From Mesostigma viride (taxonomy: Eukaryota; Streptophyta; Mesostigmatophyceae; Mesostigmatales; Mesostigmataceae), in the NCBI GenBank assembly GCA_009746045.1, contig RPFO01000891.1, positions 482,501-546,500 of the forward strand: 64,000 bases of DNA, read 5' to 3'. Positions within the stretch are counted from its first letter, which is position 1. Every line of letters begins with the position of its first letter. Made by a program: the position numbers and the translations under genes. Shown here one piece after another: positions 14,301-27,600 of the stretch. The notes below the pieces were generated by a model that saw nothing but the letters and a program-made list of their open reading frames with translations, did not search any database and was not told where the DNA came from.

Positions 14301-17300
14301 GGGGCAGCACCTGACCGTGGCCCAGGTGTGGGGCAGCACCTGACCGTGGCCCAGGTGTGGGGCAGCACCTGACCGTGGCCCAGGTGTGAGGCAGCACCTG
14401 ACCGTGGCCCAGGTGTGGGGCAGAACCTGACCGTGGCCCAGGTGTGGGGCAGCACCTGACCGTGGCCCAGGTGTGGGGCAGCACCTGACCGTGGCCCAGG
14501 TGTGGGGCAGCACCTGACCGTGGCCCAGGTGTGGGGCAGCACCTGACCGTGGCCCAGGTGTGGGGCAGCACCTGACCGTGGCCCAGGTGTGGGGCAGAAC
14601 ATGACCGTGGCCCAGGTGTGGGGCAGCACCTGACCGTGGCCCAGGTGTGGGGCAGAACAAAGAGAGCCACCTTTGGTTTGGTCAGGAAGCGAGGGACATG
14701 ACGACTCGAAGGGGATCCTAATATACAGTAAACAACCATTCCCTATTCCTAGTTCAGTCCCTGAAACACTGAGCCATCTCTATTAGCTGCCATGCCATCT
14801 TGGTCGTAAAAAATTCCTGTGCAGTCATTCCCGGGCACCAACGGGTGCACACATATCGCCTTACATCTCCGGCGCACCGATGGTGTGCCCACCCAATGAA
14901 GGGGGTGATCACAAAGGCAGCCCGAACCATTCCCATCACCACGGCCAAGAAGTACAGGTGTCGAAGAATGCCTGGTTGTGATGCGCGACCGAGGTACAAC
15001 AATCTCGTTCCACACGAGGCTGACTCATGAAAAATGCACAGAGAAAGCCCCGTGACCATGCTCAGAGAATACCCCACGACAAGCCCCATGACGATGCCCA
15101 GGAAATGCCGCATAACCGTGCTTGGATAACCGCCACTGTTTCTGGCTGCCCTTAGCAGACACGCCCTGCTTGGAACATGCCCATCTCGTCATACCTGCTT
15201 GAAGATCTTGATCAGCTCCAGGAACCTCGTCGCGGATAAGTGGAGCTCAAAACTCTCCAGCACCTGCTCCCCCAGGTGCCCATGCGGAAGCCACCGCCGA
15301 TGCAGTTGACAGGGTCCACCGGTGCAAGTGCATAGGGCAGGATGTGCCATAACGTCAGATGATGACAACACACAAAACCAAGTCATGGGCAGCTGCCATG
15401 ACGTCGGTTACAAAAAGACAGCTGGGCTATCCACACCAGTTCCATGCACGTGACAAAAAGCTGGACTTGAAGGGGTGGCTTCTTGCTCCGGACATATATA
15501 GGGTAGCCTTGCAGAAACGTAGACAAGAACCCCAGTGCATAAGAGACATCCAACAAAAAGTGGCACAAGGGCAAGTTCATGTGTTGAAGCACGCAATTCT
15601 GCACACATGCAGGATCAACTCAACATATACTCTTCTCGTAGCGCCCCCAAAAGTCACATCAACAAAGTCCCTAGAATCTACATTTTACCCATGCGTTTTG
15701 TGCCCCCCCCCCCCCCCCCCCCCTCACCCGCCGGCACGCTTCCAGTCCTCCTTTTCTGGCCGATGGGCTGCACCGGATCCCCACGGAGCCCACTGTCCAT
15801 TCCTCAGCATTTGCCTCAGAGCCGACACCATAACCGCCTACCCTCATGGTCCGATACCAACCCTTTTAGGCTCCCCAGTGTCACTTGCTGCTTTCAAGGT
15901 ATGCATACCCCCCAGATCCTGGCCCACCGAAAGAGCCAGGGGCATCCATGACAAAACCAAGCTGCCCATGCGTTTTTTGCAACTCTGCCATGCCTTTGAC
16001 TTATACTTACGTAGGTGCACTTATCGAAAGTACCCCGCCTTGGACTTATACTTACACAGGTATACTTATCGTAATTCTACTTACGATGTCAAAGACACGA
16101 TTGGGGTCCAGATCAAAGTAGCCAATGAGAGACTGCAGGACAAGGGGCGCAAAGTGCACAAGGCCGGGGGGGAGGGGGGGGGGGAGCAGAACCATTAATA
16201 GGAGAAGGGGGGGGCGAGCAGAACCATGAATGGGGGAAGGGGGTGGTGAGCAAATCCATCAATAAATGTCAGGCTCAGACTGTGTAACCGACCACCAGGT
16301 GGGACGATGGGGCAGGGTAACAGGTACTTGCGTTAGCAACGAGCAGGCAGGACGGCAAGCGCGCACAAAGTTGCACCAGGAAGAGTGTGCAGAGCGCCGT
16401 GTCAAGCAAGGATAGTGGAGAAAGCTAGCTCTTCAGGAACCAGGACCAGCATGGGGCAGTGCAAATTAACCACCAGTAAAACAAGGATCCATCATGGCAC
16501 AGCAGCGCGTTACAAGGGAAAACCTGTCAGTCAATAGGCTACTCTTAGTTTGATTTCTACGACTTAAACCTTGCCGTGCCAGCAAGCACCTTCCACTCCA
16601 TGTCACCAGAACGCCCCATCACAAACTCCATCTTCACTCAATGCTTGATACTTCCAACTGGGGTGACATACCCCACGTAGTGCGATCCAAGGAAGGGCAG
16701 GTCGTGGGAACACGCTATACCCCCCTACACAGTCCCCAGTCAGGAACAGCCCATGATTATAACATGCTCCAAGTGCCAGCCATGCCTACAGTACATCATG
16801 ATACTGTGTATGGTGAGCCCTGGGGCACCAAGGGCGTGTGGAGAACACGGGGCATTAGGGACGTGGGGAGCGGCTTCAACTCAAGCACTCTGGGCACTCC
16901 CTGCAGCACCCTGGGGCCAACCCTGGCGCCCTGCAGCGCCGTGGGGCAGGCACTCACCCGGATGTCCTGCAGAACCATGTCGATGTTGGCAGTATCGGGC
17001 GCGTCCACAAACGTGCACAATGTGGTTATCTGTCGGGGCCACACGCGAGTTTCACAAGTGCAAACAGTCAACCAAACGCATGCGCGAGCAAGCAAAGAAG
17101 TCAGCGACAAGGGGACAGCTCCACTGGCCAAACTCGAGGCAGGGGATACTGCCCGACCCGACTTGACTGTACATACAGCGGAATAGCCCGCAGACCGAAG
17201 CATCAAAGCAGCAGCATAGTTACAGAGCACAAATGTGAGAAACCGTCCCGGCTCTGCGACAGAAAACTCACCCCCCACACACACACACACCGCCCGCCCG

Positions 17301-20300
17301 CCCGCCCGCCCGCCCGCCCGCCCGCCCGCCCGCCCGCCCGCCGCCGCCCGCCCGCCCGCCCGCCCGCCCGCCCACCCGCCCACCCGCCCACCCGCCCACC
17401 CGCCCACCCGCCCACCCGCCCACCCGCCCACCCGCCCACCCGCCCACCCGCCCACCCGCCCACCTGCCCACCCGCCCACCTGCCCACCTGCCCACCCGCC
17501 CATCCGCCTACCCGCCCGCCCGCCCGCCCGCCCGCCCGCCCGCTTTCTCTGCCACTCTGCTACTCCCTGTGCCACCACCCGCCCCAACACTACCAGCAAG
17601 AGATAGATGCAACTGCTGATGGCAATCTTAAAGCCAATCAGCTACATAGACTATTCGTGTGATTCCAAAGTCACGCTGACCAGACGGATAAAGGCACTCC
17701 AATGCCAGCACCCACCAGTTTGGAGTAGCCCTCGCTCTCCTCGCGCAAGAGGTTGAACTTCTGCTGGCGGTAGAGCATCTGTGTGTTGACCCGCACCTGC
17801 CACCCGGCCCGCCATGCCAAAGGGGTTTGGCGCACAGGGTGCCCATTATACCAAGGCAGGATGAGCACGACGCAAGCGCCACTCTCCCCCCCCCAAACAA
17901 CAACCGATCCAGATGCTTCCTACAGCTCGTGAGCTTAGCTTGGCCTAACCTAACACGGAATCCAAAGAGAGGATTGATGTGAACCAAAGTCAAGGGATCC
18001 CTGGGTGCACACCCATGCGAACAGCACAATAACTGGACATGGCTAATGAGGATGACTCGCTTGAATATGGATGCGAGCAGCTGTGCCGAGAGTTGGGTCA
18101 AACGCGGCTACCTTGGGATGGGCATCCGGCAAGGACACCGAGTCATGCCACCATGTAGGATATAGCAGATGATTTCCATGCACTTTAGCCATGAAACCAT
18201 TCCCACGTATGGTTGCTTACGGTCATTAGCGCATCATCATGAAAACGATCCCATGTACCATGCCAGGCCATGAGCGCATAATGACCTCCAACTTGATCCT
18301 TTGGCTCAGCATCCGGCTAACCGCTCCGCATCGCGACAGCCAGCCATGGGTTAAATGCTCTGCCATCCATGTGGTACAAGAGCCGCGATTAACTGATTAT
18401 CAATAGCTCCGCCACCCATCACAATAAAGATATGGTGATGGGAAATAGCAAATATCGATATAAACTTCAATATTTATCTATCCGTAACCGTCGTGGTTAT
18501 AAATAGCTCAGGCCGCCACACACACCGCAAGATTAGCATCACCAAGCTCCTCCCCAGCGCACATCATATGCTTGTCAACAGAACCAGCCACCATCCCCAC
18601 TTTACCAACCACAAAGGCCTCCTCCATTACATGCAAATAAAAGGACATAATTACCCTACACTACACTTGTACTCACAGCAACGTATTTAGGGCTAAAAGC
18701 TTCGACTATGCTTGTGTGCTATTAATGATTGCTTGTAATTATCACTTGTGTGCCATTAACACTTGCTTGCTATTACTGTTTGTGTGCTATTAATGCTTCG
18801 GTAAAGTCATGTCGCGATGCTGAGCTTGCTTGCTTTCGGCTACGATTGCGTGCTTACAATCTTCTTCGTAAAGCTCTCCTTGTTCAGGAAACCGGCGCCT
18901 TCCAGGAACTCCAGCTGCGATGAAAGAGGGCAGGCGGGTGGGCGGGCAGGAATATGGCCATGAGAACCAGGCAGAGAGGGAACGGGATGACGTCAGCAAA
19001 GTGAATATTAGAAGAGGAAACAAAACGAAAACAAAAATGGTACCTGGTTGCCCCTGGAAAGGGGCCGGAAAAGTCGGGATGCTGAAAACACCAAACATGC
19101 AGGGCATATATGCCCGCCAGACTTGGGACGTTCCATGCTGCGGTGGGTGGCTGGCGGGCTTGGGGTGGCTGGTTCAATGCGCTTCATTCATGAGGTGGGT
19201 GGACAGTTGGGCATATGATTGCCACCCTGGACGCTAACCACTTCGATGCGCGATGAATGCGACCAAAAACTACATGGACCACCCCTGACAGAGCCTCTGT
19301 AGCCCGCTGAGTCCCTGGACCCCCTGGGTATGGCTGAACATACCATTCGCTATACTGACGGTCGCTATTATTGCAATAATATCCACCGACAAGGGGAGGT
19401 ACCTGTGGCCACCAGCGCTTGTTGGTGCAAGCCACCACGCAAGCGCAGCGGTAGGGGAGGATCAAATTAGCCTATTGAAGGAGCACCCTGTTCTGGCACC
19501 CCACTGAGGACATCTCTGCTGAGGATACCGATGGACAATGCTTGCCTTCCAACCGTGCCATGTAAGGATGCACCCTTGTAAATTATTCAAGAATTATCCT
19601 GCAGCCCCATTCAGCGCTTCGCTCCCCCCCCCCCCCCCGCCGCTTGACCCAATCTGATTTGGCCCACCCCTGCACTGAGCGAAGCAGAGGGAGTCTGGGC
19701 ACCACACAAGCTCCCGCATCTCGCCACCTGGGTGGCCCACGTCAAGATATTTGCTGTCACACGTAGGCTTGCGACACAGGGCAGCATTACCCCCAGAGCT
19801 AGCTACTGACTCGTACGTCTTTGCCGGCTCACCTCACACCTCTCCATGAGCAGCACTTTAGGGATCAGCCCCGACTTGGTCACCTCTTTGGCCTGGCAAA
19901 GCAGACAAAGGCAACCACAAGAGGAGCAAGGGCGTGCGAGAAGCAACATCAGGAATTGATGGAAGTATGGGCATAGCCCCTGGGAAGGATCAGTTGCAAT
20001 CATGCCCAGAGTGTGGATGAGAGGTTCGGAACAAATGTACGGTCATGGTGACAAACGCATCCTCACATATCTCCCTGATGGTCAATGCACACAAGGTGAG
20101 CTATTTCTTATTTTTTTTTTGGGGGGGGGGGGGAGGGGGGGTGCTTGTTTGTTTCGCACATGCCCAGCAAGATGACCCCTTCTATGCCAACCCAAGACTT
20201 CCCTTCCCTTTCAACCACAATCTACTTTGTGCAAACAACTTTGCGCACGTAGCGCGGACGGCAAGTTATGAGAGCTCCTCGATATTCCGGGCCTTTGCCA

Positions 20301-22511
20301 GCACATCGCTGCAACTTGTCCTCCCTCACACCTAGCCGGCATCACCCCTGCTTTTATCACCCCAGTTGCGCGTCAGATGGGTAGCACACACCACCAAACA
20401 TCACCACTCATCCCCCATGAGGGCGAACACAATGGCGCACAGTGTGCACTGTAGCGTGTTGCATGAGCGTGCACAGTAGTTGTCTCACTTAACTACAACT
20501 AAAGCGTGAATGCGGCCCATGCTGCACACGACAAGAGGCCGCTGCTGACGATGGCGGCACAAGGCCATGGATAGGCCTTGCTGGACGAGCAAAAAATGTT
20601 AAGCTAGCCGGTAAAGCTACTCTCAACGCATGATGATGGCTACACCCTGCTGCTGTGCAAAGGGTTGCTCGGACACCACCAAGGGGAGCGCCGGACACCC
20701 ACGAGAACCGAAGCACCCACAACGGTGGTGCAAAAGGGAAAATGAAAATAAAAGGTTGCTTTGAAAAAACCAAAAAAGGTGTCTGGACTTTGGACGGTGC
20801 CCAACTTGAGCCAAGCCACCCATGACACGCAGCTCAGCCACCCATGACAGCTGAGTCAACATTCAGTATCAACACGACATGCCCAATCCCCCTTGCATGC
20901 AAATGTGGTGCACGCAGCAGACGGTTTGTCCGTGCTCAGACACCATGGTGTTGCCACAAGAAAAGAAATGTAGAAAGTGTTGCCAAAAAGAAAAGAAATG
21001 CAGACAGAAAACGTCTTTCTTTTCTTCAAGGTTCTATTTAAAAACGAGCAAAAAAATACTACATAAAAGACACCTACCTAGTTACACAAAACTGTCATTA
21101 AGAAAACAAAGAAAGCCCTAGAACCTATGTCTGGAAATTTTCGCATTCCTGCATGGAAAGATATTATTGCGCCATGTTCTAGGAAAAGACGCACCATGCC
21201 CCCACGTACCAGGTTTGTCAGGTGCTGCCTGAACGACTCGCCATCCTTGATTTCCCCAAACTGCGGCAGCATCCCACACACCCATAACAACCCCATCGCA
21301 AACGTCCCCAGACGCACACGCATCATGCCACATCACAGGCCGCCGTGAGCGTGCACAGGGTGCCACGCCACAGGCCGCCGCAAGTCAGCATTCACATCTG
21401 AAGACATGCATGCAGACCGGGACAGTGTGGCGACGTGTGGACGACAAGGAGGCAGGGAGAACGACCCATCACCCCGCACCCCCAACCTCCCCCAAAACAA
21501 CATGCTGCATACAAAGAACGAAAGGGCAAGCATGACGTGCCAGTTTTTGGAAGATTATATTATGATGCCAGAAAGAAAGATTGTGCCAAAACGGCGGATT
21601 CGGCCGTCGCTTCGTGAGGCGCCTACACGTGAATCCTCAATCCAGGCAAGGGAGACGCAGACTGCTGCTTGCGTTCACAGTCCATAGGACGCGTGATCCT
21701 AAAATTCCTACCACGGGTCATGCTGGCGTTTGGCTACGAAAAATCTGTGTAGTAGACCGCGGCGGTTAAGCCTCGATGGCAGGGAATAGGTGCCACGCCT
21801 CAATGGTAAGGAACAAACACCGCAACAAAGCAAAACTACAAGAGATAGCCCCACTGCCACAGACAGGGAGCAAACGCAAGGCGCAGCAGGAAGACAGGGT
21901 ATGGGAAATGAATGCAGACTAGCTGTCTTAGATACCAGGGTTAAAGCTCCAGCCTCAGCTCCCGATTCCAAGCTCCCTCACCTGCAAACAGTCCTACCTT
22001 CCTCGTGTTTTCATCTCCGTATTCCTCTGCGTACAAGGGCAGGTTTACAGGAATAAGCCCGCCGCGAGTTTACCTCTTCCAGGCTGACGAGCCATACAGA
22101 ATCCGCAAACAAGGACTTCACATCAGCTGACAATGGAGGGTTCGCATCCAGTGCAGCAAGGACTTCGGCGGCCTTCGACACTGGGACGGAACCCGACACC
22201 TGGATTGACAGAAGCATTTGCATACAAATAGGCGACAGAATACCATGAATGAAAGGCTACGCCTACACTAAAAGCCAAAAGGTCCGCTACCAAGGGATTG
22301 ACGTAGACATGAGCCAAAAGACGCCCGCAATCACGCTGCAGTCATTGGCGATGCTTACCACAGCCCAGACAAGCTCCAGCAGGAAACGTTTCACTGCTGC
22401 GAGGTCAAGAAGCTCTGGAAGCCCTGCCGTCGAGCTGCCTGACCATTTTGCAACTACGGATACGTCCACCATCTCGTAAGAGTTGGGGCGACTTGTGGGT
22501 TCGGCGTGCAT
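1396..22511 (-). CDS. THOC2: THO complex subunit 2 (THOC2/THO2), 20 exons
   Basis: Scaffold subunit of the nuclear THO complex, which couples transcription to mRNA export within TREX. Exons, in order of translation: 22472(or 22511)-22359, 22199-22074, 21260-21210, 19892-19833, 18914-18858, 17796-17716, 17029-16958, 16132-16085, 15263-15195, 13916-13720, 12744-12669, 12283-11997, 10860-10780, 10101-9936, 9321-9109, 8247-8137, 7506-7387, 7104-7045, 6140-2718, 2358-1396. All junctions are GT-AG and all phases join, giving about 2,124 codons. Diagnostic family blocks are [15 protein letters not shown] (exon 6), [12 protein letters not shown] (exon 8), [16 protein letters not shown] (exon 12) and MFKYLTQ (exon 18). 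The start at 22472 (MVDVSVV) aligns best with the family; an in-frame ATG at 22511 would add 13 residues. The tail is long, basic and low-complexity. Confidence 0.95.
2718..6140 (-). CDS. THOC2: THOC2 exon 19: conserved C-terminal half
   Basis: A single 1,141-codon exon. The acceptor is at 6140 (reading [11 protein letters not shown]) and the best donor is AAG|GTGGGC at 2718, which joins in phase to the exon at 2358. The first ~250 residues and a second block around 4600-3700 ([20 protein letters not shown], then [11 protein letters not shown]) are the conserved THO2 body. They are separated by an Ala/Gly-rich insert. After residue ~870 the protein turns into Arg-Glu and Arg-Asp dipeptide runs and a Lys-rich end, a typical disordered THO2 tail. 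The frame stays open through many runs of up to seven G, in contrast to the genes at 41-61 kb. Confidence 0.92.
8650..8760. repeat. 36 bp minisatellite in a THOC2 intron
   Basis: Three units sharing CTCCTACACT and GCGTACG, in the intron between the exons at 9109 and 8247. The copies have diverged by a few bases. Confidence 0.7.
12525..12665. repeat. Degenerate ~36 bp tandem repeat in a THOC2 intron
   Basis: Four imperfect units containing CTACCACCCACCA and TCCATTAA-like text. They sit just downstream (in gene direction) of the donor at 12669. Confidence 0.55.
13208..13404. repeat. 13 bp minisatellite, about 15 copies
   Basis: Uninterrupted units of ATGCAGAATATCC in a THOC2 intron, with one C-G variant near 13354. 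Because 13 is not a multiple of three and the unit has no stop codon in several frames, it produces repetitive open frames on both strands. These are artefacts, not genes. Confidence 0.95.
13575..13723 (-). repeat. 67 bp tandem repeat containing a 5' splice site
   Basis: Three units of 67 bp. In gene direction each contains AGCTGTGAGTCATCAGAAG. The first (13713-13723) is the true end of THOC2 exon 10 and its donor AGCT|GTGAGT. The other two (13646-13656 and 13579-13589) are copies of that donor deeper in the intron. Confidence 0.85.
14165..14655. repeat. 29 bp minisatellite, about 17 copies
   Basis: Units of CACCTGACCGTGGCCCAGGT plus GTGGGGCAG, nearly identical, in the THOC2 intron between exons 9 and 10. 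Each unit contains an inverted pair, CACCTG and CAGGTG. It creates long open frames (up to 314 codons) that cycle through all three frames and have no other support. Confidence 0.95.
17280..17541. repeat. CCCG/CCCA tetranucleotide tract
   Basis: About 260 bp of CCCG repeats grading into CCCACCCG and back, in the THOC2 intron before exon 7. On the THOC2 transcript strand it reads as G-rich runs that could form quadruplexes. Confidence 0.9.
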
Positions 22512-24111
22512 TTTTACCAGTGCAACAATATCTAAATGCTATTATATGTGTGCAGTCGAGCAACTAAGCAAGAAACCCTCCATAAGACCCATCGCGTCTA
22601 ATGCAGTCCGTACTTTATTCGCAAAACTAGTCCCGCCCTCGCGACATGATAGCTGGGCAACGTGGGAACGCAGCCCGTTTCCACTAAAAACGTTCGGTCG
22701 TTTCCTCGCTTGCCTTACTTATTAAAATTGAAAATGCAAAGCGTCGTCAAACTAGCCATGGAGCTCGCCATGGTGCCCGGAAGTCGGAAAGACCGACAGG
22801 CCAAGGGAGGGTCACTGTAAACTTTTACTGTACTGTACTGTACTGGAAACGCAATTAGCCAATTACTGCCGGTGCGGTTTGATCAGCCGGGACCTCTTGC
22901 TCTCTTGGGAATTTGGCAGCAGGGCGTGACACAAACTCTACCGGTTGGTCGCGTAGCACCCTGGCTCAAGCATTTGACGATCCAAGCGGTCTGTTCAAAG
23001 CCCCTTGGTGAGAGAAAGAGCCGCAGGTATGTAATGCTGACGGCCCCGCAACCTCCGGGGAAGCTGTGGTGGCCAGAGACAGCCCAAGAGCCCTGCTCCA
23101 ATTGATAAGATAATGTTCCATCTAAAGATTCCTGCAAGTCCTGTCTCGTAGTAAATATCACAATACAGTAGTTTCCCGCCGGCTGCAATATAAAGGTCAG
23201 TAGTACAAGGATGGTGTTAAAAAGACCCTTATTATCTTAAATGGGCAAGAATTAAGTCGGGTGGAGAAATTAATGTTGAGTCAACATACTACATACATGC
23301 AGTACACTCTTGGTGGACAGCTTCTTGATTACTGTAGGGATAGACTCACCAGTCGGACCCAAGTGTATGTAGTCCGGGACTCCGCCACTCTGGTCTCTGG
23401 GTAGGTAGTACAACTACCTAGACAAGACTACTGTAGACATATCGTCCATTACTGCTCTGTACTGACCAATTAGTCTAGGATTAAGCCGGCGCTATGTATC
23501 CAAACGCGAGGTTTTATTTGACGGGCAACGAGCCAACGACTAAAATTAATTATGGTGTGAAGCCGGTGTGAACTGTGAAGCCCACATGGTTTAGCGGAGG
23601 TACCACAGCTAGGCGGGCTGGACCATACGCGCCCCTCATTTACCTCAATGCCAGTATTTAAAATTGATGATAAGCCACGATCTTAGCGAGAACACTAGGG
23701 AAGTCGTGGTTGCCTTTTGATACCATAAGGATTTTTGCCTGTAATTTCCTTGTCCAATGGTACTCCAATGCCCACCTTACCAAGTTTTGGAGAATTGACA
23801 AATCTTGGCGTTTACCAGCGCCTTACGTTTATGACATATAGACGTGAACCGGTGGCTTTCGTCTTTGCCTAACTTTCTTCCCAAAACACCGTAATCACCT
23901 ACGTAATTTGAATGGCCGGCGAGGAGGAGGTATGCAGGACGATGAGTTGAAGCCATTTCGGTCAATGAATTTTGAGAAATGCCGCAGAAAGGGTTAGATG
24001 CTGCTCCTGCTGCTGCTGCTGCTGCTGACGGAATTACAAAAGATGCCAGGATTCTCGCTTCTTGCTCGCCACTCAACTAATAAGCTTCACACTGCACTGT
24101 GTTCGTTCCAG
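22512..24111. promoter_or_regulatory. Divergent intergenic region, THOC2 and IFT43
   Basis: THOC2 is transcribed leftwards from about 22.5 kb and the first resolved IFT43 exon starts rightwards at 24112, so both promoters should lie here. Nothing in it resembles a protein convincingly. A CTG run at 24001-24030 sits in an open frame that continues into the IFT43 exon, but its Leu-rich translation is not family-like. The missing first exon of IFT43 probably lies here. Confidence 0.5.
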
Positions 24112-24647
24112 GGGCGCTCTTCGGGCGCTGCCCGTTTCGGTCGTCGAAGAGGAGGTGCGCCTGCTGCCACCACCTCGGAGACGACAGAACAGGAAGCCGT
24201 GGAAGCCGTGCAGAAAGAGGCCCCGCCACAGGACAACGCGCAAGATGATAGCGGGGACGAGAACGAGGCGTCAAACAGGCCATCCGCTTCCGGGGATGAC
24301 GGTGGAGCGGTACGCTTAATTATTCCACGATACCATATTCCACAATATGTGTCTTGCATGAATTCGCCACTCCCTTTTGCCCGCAATCCGCTGCCTTCAT
24401 CACTCTTAGTACTTCATTTCCTTCTCCTGATGGCATACCTCCTCTGCAGGCTTCACCACCACCTGCAACGAGGTCGGGATGGGGGGCAGACTCCGAGGAC
24501 GCGCCAGCTGGCACCAAGTCCGCCGTGCCACATAGCCAGGCCAGGAGGGCTGCCCGAGCGAGAGGAGAGGGCTTGGGCGCCGAGTAAGTCGGCTGTCACC
24601 ACCAGAGCGCGCTCTGAAATGGGGGGAAGGGGGGGGGGGGGGGGGGG

Positions 24648-24681
<34 letters not shown>

Positions 24682-27600
24682 CAGAGACAGAGACAGAGAC
24701 AGAGACAGAGACAGAGACAGAGACAGAGACAGAGACAGAGAGAGGGGGGGGGAAGGGAGAGAGGGAGGGAGGGAGGGAGGGAGGGAGGGAGGGAGGGAGG
24801 GAGGGAGGGAGGGAGGGAGGGAGGGAGGGAGGGAGGGAGGGAGGGAGGGAGGGAGGGAGGGAGGGAGGGAGGCAGGGAGGGAGGGAGGGAGGGAGGGAGG
24901 GAGGGAGGGAGGGAGGGAGGGAGGGAGGGAGGGAGGGAGGGAGGGAGGGAGGGAGGGAGGGAGGGAGGGAGGGAGGAGGGAGGGAGGGAGGGAGGGAGGG
25001 AGGGAGGGAGGGAGGGAGAGAGACAGAGACAGAGAGAAACGAGATCATTGGTTTGTCTCCCATGGCTCCGCTGACATGTCCATCGTGCCGGGGGGAGTAC
25101 CATCTGGCTCTCGGGGCATGGGAAAGGTGGGGCGGTTGATTTATGCCCCGAGTTGCAGGATGACTGGGCTGCTAATGCTACAGTGATTGCCATAACTAAA
25201 GGGGTTGCCTCGCGGAGCGGTGATGCCAGGACGAGAGGTCCCTGGGGATGGCGACCCAAGACCCTGGCTTGCCTTTGCTGGCTCGTACCTGCACGATGCT
25301 GCACACGATACTTGGACGCCAGATGTCCGCTATCAGCGTGCACCACGCTGCCACGGGACCTCGGTGGCTAATTCCAGACCACGAGGCTTCGCGGAGGCCA
25401 GAAATGGGCCAGATGCGGGAACTTGGACTCTATAGCTCTTGCATCCAGTAGTTACGGTACTGTCACACGCAACGCCCTCGGCTTGGAATCTATAGCTCTT
25501 GCATCCAGTAGCTACGGTACTGTCCCACGCAACGCCCTTGGCAACGGGATCGGAAACCAACCCTTTTGCCAGCCAAGTGGGAGCTGGTAGTAGGTGGGGT
25601 GACCCTGGTGTGATGCTCAGCAGCTGACCTGCGGCCATGCTTCCTGTGGCCACTGTGTTTATGCTGGACACCGCAGCAAGAAGGGGCCCGATCGCCGCAA
25701 GCACGACCAAGAGGAAGGTGAGACATGCCTCGGACGTTGCCACCCTGGGGCGGTGCTTTGTGATCAAAATCTTTTAGTCATGCCGTGTACTGGCCATGGC
25801 GGAGGATGGCGGGAAGCGAACACTGGCCTTGTCATACGGATGGGAGGTGCACATCCTGGCATTGGATCGTTGGATGGATCTATGGGGCCATGGGAGGCAT
25901 GCACGCAAGGGGTGCACACATGCAGGAGCTGAACGATGACAAAAACATGGAGCCGAGCTACGTCTGTAGAGTTGTGGGGTTCAGACGGGGTGTGGCAATG
26001 GTGGGGGCATCTGGGGCAGACTGTAGTTTTATTGCGTCGGGCTTCGGGGGCAAGCCAAGACCAGCCTATACCGGACAACCTTGTAGGAAAGGGTGGTGGG
26101 GCTAGTGGTTGTGGGTAGGCTGGAAGCATGGCATGTTATTGTCGGTTCTGTTTCCTGGCTCCGCCTGTCCCCCGTTTGTTTTGCGCGGTTGTACAAATGA
26201 GACAACCAGCGCAGGCCAGACATCAGGAGAATCCGTTTGTTCCTCGTGCATGATGGATCGCATCGGCGTGTAAACTATAATGTGCAGCTTTTCCATCCTC
26301 CCACGTCGGAATGAATTATATTTTGTGTCGGTCATCTTTCTCTCTGGACGCAGATGTCACTGACATCCCTGAGCTGGAGATGGAAGGGGAGGAAGATATC
26401 ACCAAGCAGGTAACGTGGTTATGGACCCACTGCTCTCTTGGGTGTGTTCCGTGGTGGGGGGTGCCTTTGCCTCTGCTGCGGCACAAGCTTCCACACACTG
26501 CACGGGTCGCTGAATAGCCCAGGAGTGTCGATCTCTTCCTTATCTTGGAGACGCTAGTTTGTCCGTGACGTCTGCCTGTTCACAGTCAAGTTGTGAACGC
26601 CGCAGGTACACGCACCCAACTGAACATTCGCTATCCCTTTGGTATCAGTTTAAAGCCACACATTTGGGGGGGGGGGAGTACTGATTGGGGAGAATAGGGG
26701 GCTGTGGACAAACAGTTGCACGAATAGGATGAGGTTGCATGTGTGGAAGGAGCGGCTAGGAGGGTGGGGGGGGCAGCAATTGTGCTTAGAGAAGTTGCTT
26801 GTTATGTTAGGATCTGGTGACTATTGCTATTCTTCGTGATAATATACCAGTTGGGTGACTATTGTTATTCTTCGTGATAAAATACCAGTTGGGTGACTAT
26901 TGCTATTCCTCGTGATAATATACCAGTTGGGTGACTGTTGCTATTCTTCGTGATAGTATACCAGTTGGGTGACTATTGCTATTCTTCGTGATAAAATACC
27001 AGTTGGGCGACTATTGCTATTCTTCGTGATAATATACCAGTTGGGTGACTACTGCTATTCTTCGTGATAATATACCAGTTGGGTGACTGTTGCTATTCTT
27101 CGTGATAATATACCAGTTGGGTGACTATTGCTATTCTTCGTGATAAAATACCAGTTGGGTGACTATTGTTATTCTTCGTGATAATATACCAGTTGGGTTA
27201 CTATTGCTATTCTTCGTGATAATATACCAGTTGGGCGACTATTGCTATTCTTCGTGATAATATACCAGTTGGGTGACTATTGCTATTCTTCGTGATAATA
27301 TACCACTTGGACAGTTTTAGAGGGATTGTGCCCGTCCGGATGCACAGCTTGGTAATAATACCAACCCTACTGAGACACCATCCCCCATTGCCTGCCATCG
27401 GTACTGGACAAATCTTTTTTGCGGGGCTGTTGGCATGAATGCCATGGTTCCTGTTTGCCAATGCTTTTTTGCGGGGGTGTTGGCGCCTTTACCAGGGTGC
27501 CTGTTTGCCAATGCTTTTTCCAGCAATGACGTGAGCTGTCCCCCCAGAGCCCCTGCAGCCCCCAGTGGCGCTGAAATAGAGGGTCACTCACGCAGTTGCT

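Noticed and set aside
13716-14739. Cys/Pro/Gly repeat proteins of 159-314 residues on the minus strand
   Set aside because: Product of the 29 bp minisatellite cycling through three frames inside a THOC2 intron; overlaps a real exon in another frame.
17203-17606. Gly/Trp-rich and Pro/Ala-rich frames
   Set aside because: Translations of the CCCG/CCCA tetranucleotide tract in a THOC2 intron.
23998-24111. N-terminal Leu-rich extension of IFT43 read straight from the CTG run
   Set aside because: The frame is open, but a good acceptor (TTCCAG) precedes 24112 and a poly-Leu start is unlike the family; left as unresolved rather than annotated.
24453-25346. Ser/Leu/Pro-rich 297-codon frame on the minus strand
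   Set aside because: Generated by the GGGA and GAGACA purine tract inside an IFT43 intron.
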